Below are positions 60,624 to 64,000 of a stretch of 64,000 nucleotides of DNA, one piece after another; position 1 is the first letter of the stretch, and each line of letters begins with the position of its first letter. The notes below the pieces were generated by a model that was not told the origin of the DNA, made no database searches, and saw only the letters and a list, made by a program, of their open reading frames with translations. The stretch covers positions 1-64,000 of the forward strand of contig CAYUQJ010000004.1 in the NCBI GenBank assembly GCA_964446955.1. Direction: 5' to 3'. Both the position numbers and the translations under genes were made by a program. Source of the DNA: Leptolinea sp964446955. Lineage in GTDB: Bacteria; Chloroflexota; Anaerolineae; Anaerolineales; Anaerolineaceae.

Positions 60624-63600
60624 CTAATTCCCGCTCGCGCGGACATAATCGCGCGTGTTGAGTTCGAAGGCAGCCATGATGGCTTCCTCACCCGATAGCC
60701 CGCTGGCTTCCACCTGACGGATAGCCTGCAGAACATTTTTGTAATCTTTTGGCATCACTTTGACCACCCGTTGTTGGATATCATCCCAGGTTGCAATCAC
60801 CTTTTTTGCCAGATGGCTGCCGGTATACCGCGCATGATTATCGATAATGGCCATAACTTCTGATATTTCTGCGGGATCTTCCAATTGTTCCAATTCAACC
60901 ATTTCCCGATTGCATTTGCGGTGAAAATCCCAATCCCAATCAATGACATAAGCGATGCCGCCCGACATACCGGCGGCAAAATTCCGGCCGGTCCGTCCCA
61001 AAACAACCACCCGCCCTCCGGTCATATACTCACAGCCGTGGTCACCCACACCTTCGACAACCGCTGTCGCCCCACTGTTGCGGACAGCGAATCGTTCACC
61101 GGCCACCCCGGAAATATATGCCTCTCCCGAGGTCGCGCCGTAAAACGCGACATTGCCGACAATGATGTTTTCTTCGGGAGCAAACGTGGAACCTGTTGGC
61201 GGATAGACAATAATGCGTCCACCGGACAGCCCCTTACCAATGTAATCATTCGAATCTCCCTCGAGAACCAGCGTGATACCCCGCGGAATAAATGCGCCAA
61301 AGCTCAAACCGGCTGAACCCTGAAAGGTCATGTGGATAGTGTCATCCGGCAGGCCAGCCAATCCGTAGCGTCGTGTTACCTCACTACCCACCTGCGTGCC
61401 GACCACCCGATTGATATTCCGGATGGGCATGTCGATCTCCACTTTCTCACCGTTTTCAAAGGCTGGTCTGCATTGCTCCAGAAGTACCTTGTGGTCCATG
61501 GCTTTTTCCAACCCGTGAGCCTGGTCTATGGTCCGGAAACGGCCCACACCCGGCGCGACATCCGGCACATACAACAACGGGGAAAGATCCACATTTTTTG
61601 CCTTCCAATGGCCGATATCCTTCTTTTGCCGCAACTTATCCACCCGACCGATCATCTCATCCACCGTGCGGAAGCCGAGCTCAGCCATGATGGAACGCAT
61701 CTCATTCGCAATGAAATACATCAAGTTGACCACATGCTGCGGATCACCCTTGAAATTCTTACGCAGTTCCGGGTTCTGGGTGGCAATACCGGTCGGGCAC
61801 GTATCCTGATGGCAAACACGCATCATCACACAACCCAGAGCAACCAGCGGCGCGGTGGCGAAGCCGTATTCTTCCGCTCCCAGCAATGCCGCCATTGCCA
61901 CATCACGGCCTGTTTTCAGTTGCCCGTCTGTTTCAATGACCACACGGCTACGCAGGTTGTTCAGCACCAGGGTCTGGTGTGTTTCCGCCACACCCAATTC
62001 CCACGGAAGCCCGGTATGTTTGATACTTGACTGCGGTGACGCGCCAGTTCCGCCATCATGCCCGCTGATGAGGATCACATCGGCATGTGCCTTGGCCACA
62101 CCGGCGGCAATGGTTCCCACGCCAACTTCTGACACCAACTTAACATTGATGCGTGCCTGCGGGTTGGCATTCTTGAGGTCGGAGATCAATTCGGCCAGAT
62201 CTTCAATGGAATAGATATCATGATGTGGTGGAGGGGAGATCAATCCCACACCGGGTGTTGAATGCCGGGTCTTCGCGATCCAGGGATAGACCTTCTTCCC
62301 CGGCAGTTGACCGCCCTCTCCCGGTTTGGCGCCCTGTGCCATTTTGATCTGCAATTCCCGCGCGTGTACCAGGTAATTGCTGGTGACCCCAAACCGGGCG
62401 GAAGCGACCTGCTTTATGGCACTGTTCTTCGAGTCGCCGGAGGCATCCGGGTTATAGCGGGTCGGGTCTTCCCCACCTTCGCCCGTGTTGCTTTTTCCAC
62501 CAATGCGGTTCATGGCAATTGCCAACGCTTCGTGAGCTTCCTGGCTGATGGAACCATAGGACATAGCCCCGGTTTTAAACCGCTTGACAATAGTCTCGAC
62601 CGGTTCAACCTCATCCAATGGAACAGGTTCCCCGTCGCAATTGAATTCCAGAAGATCACGGAGTGTGGTCAAGCCGTCCACTTGATTATTGATCATACCA
62701 GCGTAGATATCGTACGCGGCCTGATCGTTGTTGCGAACAGCCTGTTGCAGCTTATAGATCGTCTCAGGATTGAACAGGTGTTGTTCGCCATCTGCGCGCC
62801 ACTGGTAAACACCACCAACGTCCAGCGTACGACCATTAACCGGCCGTTCTGGAAACGCGTGAGCATGCCGCAGGGCTGCTTCACGGGCGATCACATCAAT
62901 ACCCACCCCGCCAATGCGGGACGGAGTGGAGGTGAAATACTTGTCAACAAATTCCCTGCTCAACCCAATGGCTTCAAATATCTGTGAGCCGAAATAACTG
63001 GCGATGGTGGAAATACCCATCTTCGAGATTACCTTGACTACCCCCTTGACGATGGCCTTGGTGTAGTTATGAGCCGCGGTGTAGTAATCGATCCCGCTTA
63101 GCAGACCTTGATTGATCATCTCTTCAATACTGGCGTATGCCAGGTAGGGGTTAATAGCCAGAGTCCCATAACTGATCAGCATGGCAAAATGATGCACCTC
63201 GCGCGGTTCCGCCGATTCCACCACCAGGCCGATATGTGTGCGTGTCCCCTTACGCAGAAGGTGATGATGAAGGCCTGAAACCGCCAACAGGGCCGGGATG
63301 GGGGCATGTTTCGCGTCAATACCCCTGTCAGACAGGATGACGATGTTGGCTTCATCGTTGGCGATTACGTCATCAACTCGTTTATACAGATCTTCCAGCG
63401 CCTGTTCCAGTCCAGCACCATCTTCTGCCGGTTCGAATAGGATGGGCAGTGTCACCGTGCGGAAATACAATCGTTTGAGATGACGGATCTTTTCCAGTTC
63501 TTCATTATCAATGATCGGGGATTTGAGCTTGATCATGCGGCAGTTTTCCGGCCGCGGTTCGAGTAGATTCTGTTCAGACCCAAGCATGACCTCAGTTGAG

Positions 63601-64000
63601 GTGACAATCTCTTCACGAATGGCATCAATGGGAGGATTAGTAACCTGGGCGAAGAGCTGTTTGAAATAGTTGTATAAGAGTTGCGGCTTCTCTGACAATA
63701 CAGCCAGAGGCGCGTCGTTGCCCATGGAGCCTATCGGTTCCATGGCATCCCGGGCCATGGGAGCCAGGATTTTTCGCAATTCTTCATAGGTATAACCAAA
63801 GGCATGTTGATATTGCAGTACTTTCTTTTCCCGCTCTTTTCCCTGAGCGTCCTGCCCGATTCCGCTCATGGGCGGGATCTGTGGATCGGGAAGTTCTTCC
63901 AGATCGACCATGTATTCGTCCAGCCAACGCCGGTAGGGGCGGTTGGATGCGACCTCGTGTTTGATCTCGTCATCGCTGATGATCCGACCATCTTCGGTGT
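60624..64000 (-). CDS. gltB: Glutamate synthase large subunit, cut by the window edge
   Basis: Makes two glutamate from glutamine and 2-oxoglutarate. The gene runs off the right edge: the frame stays open beyond the internal ATG at 63911 (upstream residues GRIISDDEIK, NRPYRRWL are typical of GltB), so the N-terminal glutaminase part is missing. What remains includes the central domain (MGNDAPLAVLSEKPQLLYNYFKQLFAQVTNPPIDAIREE), the FMN barrel (SFGSISQEAH-like SYGSISQEAHEALA, ARELQIKMAQGAKPGEGGQLPG, GHDGGTGASP), the 3Fe-4S motif CHQDTCPTGIATQ and the C-terminal glycine-rich beta-helix with GERFAVRNSGATAVVEGVGDHG. Confidence 0.97.
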   Translation of the reverse strand, partial: TEDGRIISDDEIKHEVASNRPYRRWLDEYMVDLEELPDPQIPPMSGIGQDAQGKEREKKVLQYQHAFGYTYEELRKILAPMARDAMEPIGSMGNDAPLAVLSEKPQLLYNYFKQLFAQVTNPPIDAIREEIVTSTEVMLGSEQNLLEPRPENCRMIKLKSPIIDNEELEKIRHLKRLYFRTVTLPILFEPAEDGAGLEQALEDLYKRVDDVIANDEANIVILSDRGIDAKHAPIPALLAVSGLHHHLLRKGTRTHIGLVVESAEPREVHHFAMLISYGTLAINPYLAYASIEEMINQGLLSGIDYYTAAHNYTKAIVKGVVKVISKMGISTIASYFGSQIFEAIGLSREFVDKYFTSTPSRIGGVGIDVIAREAALRHAHAFPERPVNGRTLDVGGVYQWRADGEQHLFNPETIYKLQQAVRNNDQAAYDIYAGMINNQVDGLTTLRDLLEFNCDGEPVPLDEVEPVETIVKRFKTGAMSYGSISQEAHEALAIAMNRIGGKSNTGEGGEDPTRYNPDASGDSKNSAIKQVASARFGVTSNYLVHARELQIKMAQGAKPGEGGQLPGKKVYPWIAKTRHSTPGVGLISPPPHHDIYSIEDLAELISDLKNANPQARINVKLVSEVGVGTIAAGVAKAHADVILISGHDGGTGASPQSSIKHTGLPWELGVAETHQTLVLNNLRSRVVIETDGQLKTGRDVAMAALLGAEEYGFATAPLVALGCVMMRVCHQDTCPTGIATQNPELRKNFKGDPQHVVNLMYFIANEMRSIMAELGFRTVDEMIGRVDKLRQKKDIGHWKAKNVDLSPLLYVPDVAPGVGRFRTIDQAHGLEKAMDHKVLLEQCRPAFENGEKVEIDMPIRNINRVVGTQVGSEVTRRYGLAGLPDDTIHMTFQGSAGLSFGAFIPRGITLVLEGDSNDYIGKGLSGGRIIVYPPTGSTFAPEENIIVGNVAFYGATSGEAYISGVAGERFAVRNSGATAVVEGVGDHGCEYMTGGRVVVLGRTGRNFAAGMSGGIAYVIDWDWDFHRKCNREMVELEQLEDPAEISEVMAIIDNHARYTGSHLAKKVIATWDDIQQRVVKVMPKDYKNVLQAIRQVEASGLSGEEAIMAAFELNTRDYVRASGN

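Overview
The window reads as an ordinary chromosomal stretch of a free-living, probably anaerobic bacterium of moderate GC. Gene content and protein style (VWA-FHA membrane protein, FmdB zinc ribbon, Liv transporter, MetA plus MetY, fused two-domain EcfA, PocR-type sensor, frequent TTG starts) suggest Chloroflexota, class Anaerolineae. That assignment is inference; no rRNA gene is present. No phage, insertion sequence or CRISPR array is visible. The right edge cuts gltB.

Layout. 1-310: two tRNA-Ser genes and a tandem repeat of the 3' end of the first one. 381-4831 (minus): VWA/FHA membrane protein, multi-pass membrane protein, guaA. 4924-8344 (plus): phosphate ABC transporter pstSCAB without phoU. 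8792-12151: promoter, cobalamin riboswitch and terminator ahead of cobT-cobS-cbiR-cobU, a lower-ligand assembly and cobamide-remodelling operon. 12278-15158: FmdB protein, a 44-residue membrane peptide, a flippase-like protein and an FAD oxidoreductase. 15589-16944: dnaA. 17044-20519: a second cobalamin block (cobQ, cbiB, cobD). 20561-23392: argG-argH behind a leader that encodes an arginine-rich peptide and ends in a terminator. 24298-26427: chemoreceptor in an AT-rich setting. 26538-32784 (minus): amidohydrolase and livFGMHK with a long terminator-bearing leader. 33382-36110 (minus): BtpA-like protein, DeoR regulator, M29 aminopeptidase. 36276-37987 (minus): META/DUF4377 lipoprotein and CPBP protease. 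38254-40791: SAM-I riboswitch, metA and metY. 40929-44705: YceI lipoprotein, then a divergent sulfur-relay cassette (HTH-PocR regulator, SQR-like flavoprotein, DsrC/TusE-like and DsrE-like proteins). 44831-46663 (minus): VWA protein and MerR regulator. 46834-51662: two tandem SAM hydrolases (DUF62) joined to an ECF transporter. 51737-53169: TipA-like MerR regulator and HAD phosphatase. 53457-57597: an AT-richer ABC importer operon. 57987-64000 (minus): NAD-dependent epimerase, gltD and partial gltB.

How the parts fit. Two riboswitches (B12 and SAM) and at least two further leaders with intrinsic terminators (argG and livK) show heavy use of transcription attenuation. The cobalamin genes look built for salvage and remodelling: CbiR would open the nucleotide loop of imported cobamides, and CobU, CobS and CobT would rebuild it. 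Methionine synthesis appears to run through O-acetylhomoserine (Glu111 in MetA, followed by MetY). The least explained parts are the arginine leader peptide, the livK leader, the PocR-controlled sulfur cassette without dsrAB, and the DUF62-DUF62-ECF operon.
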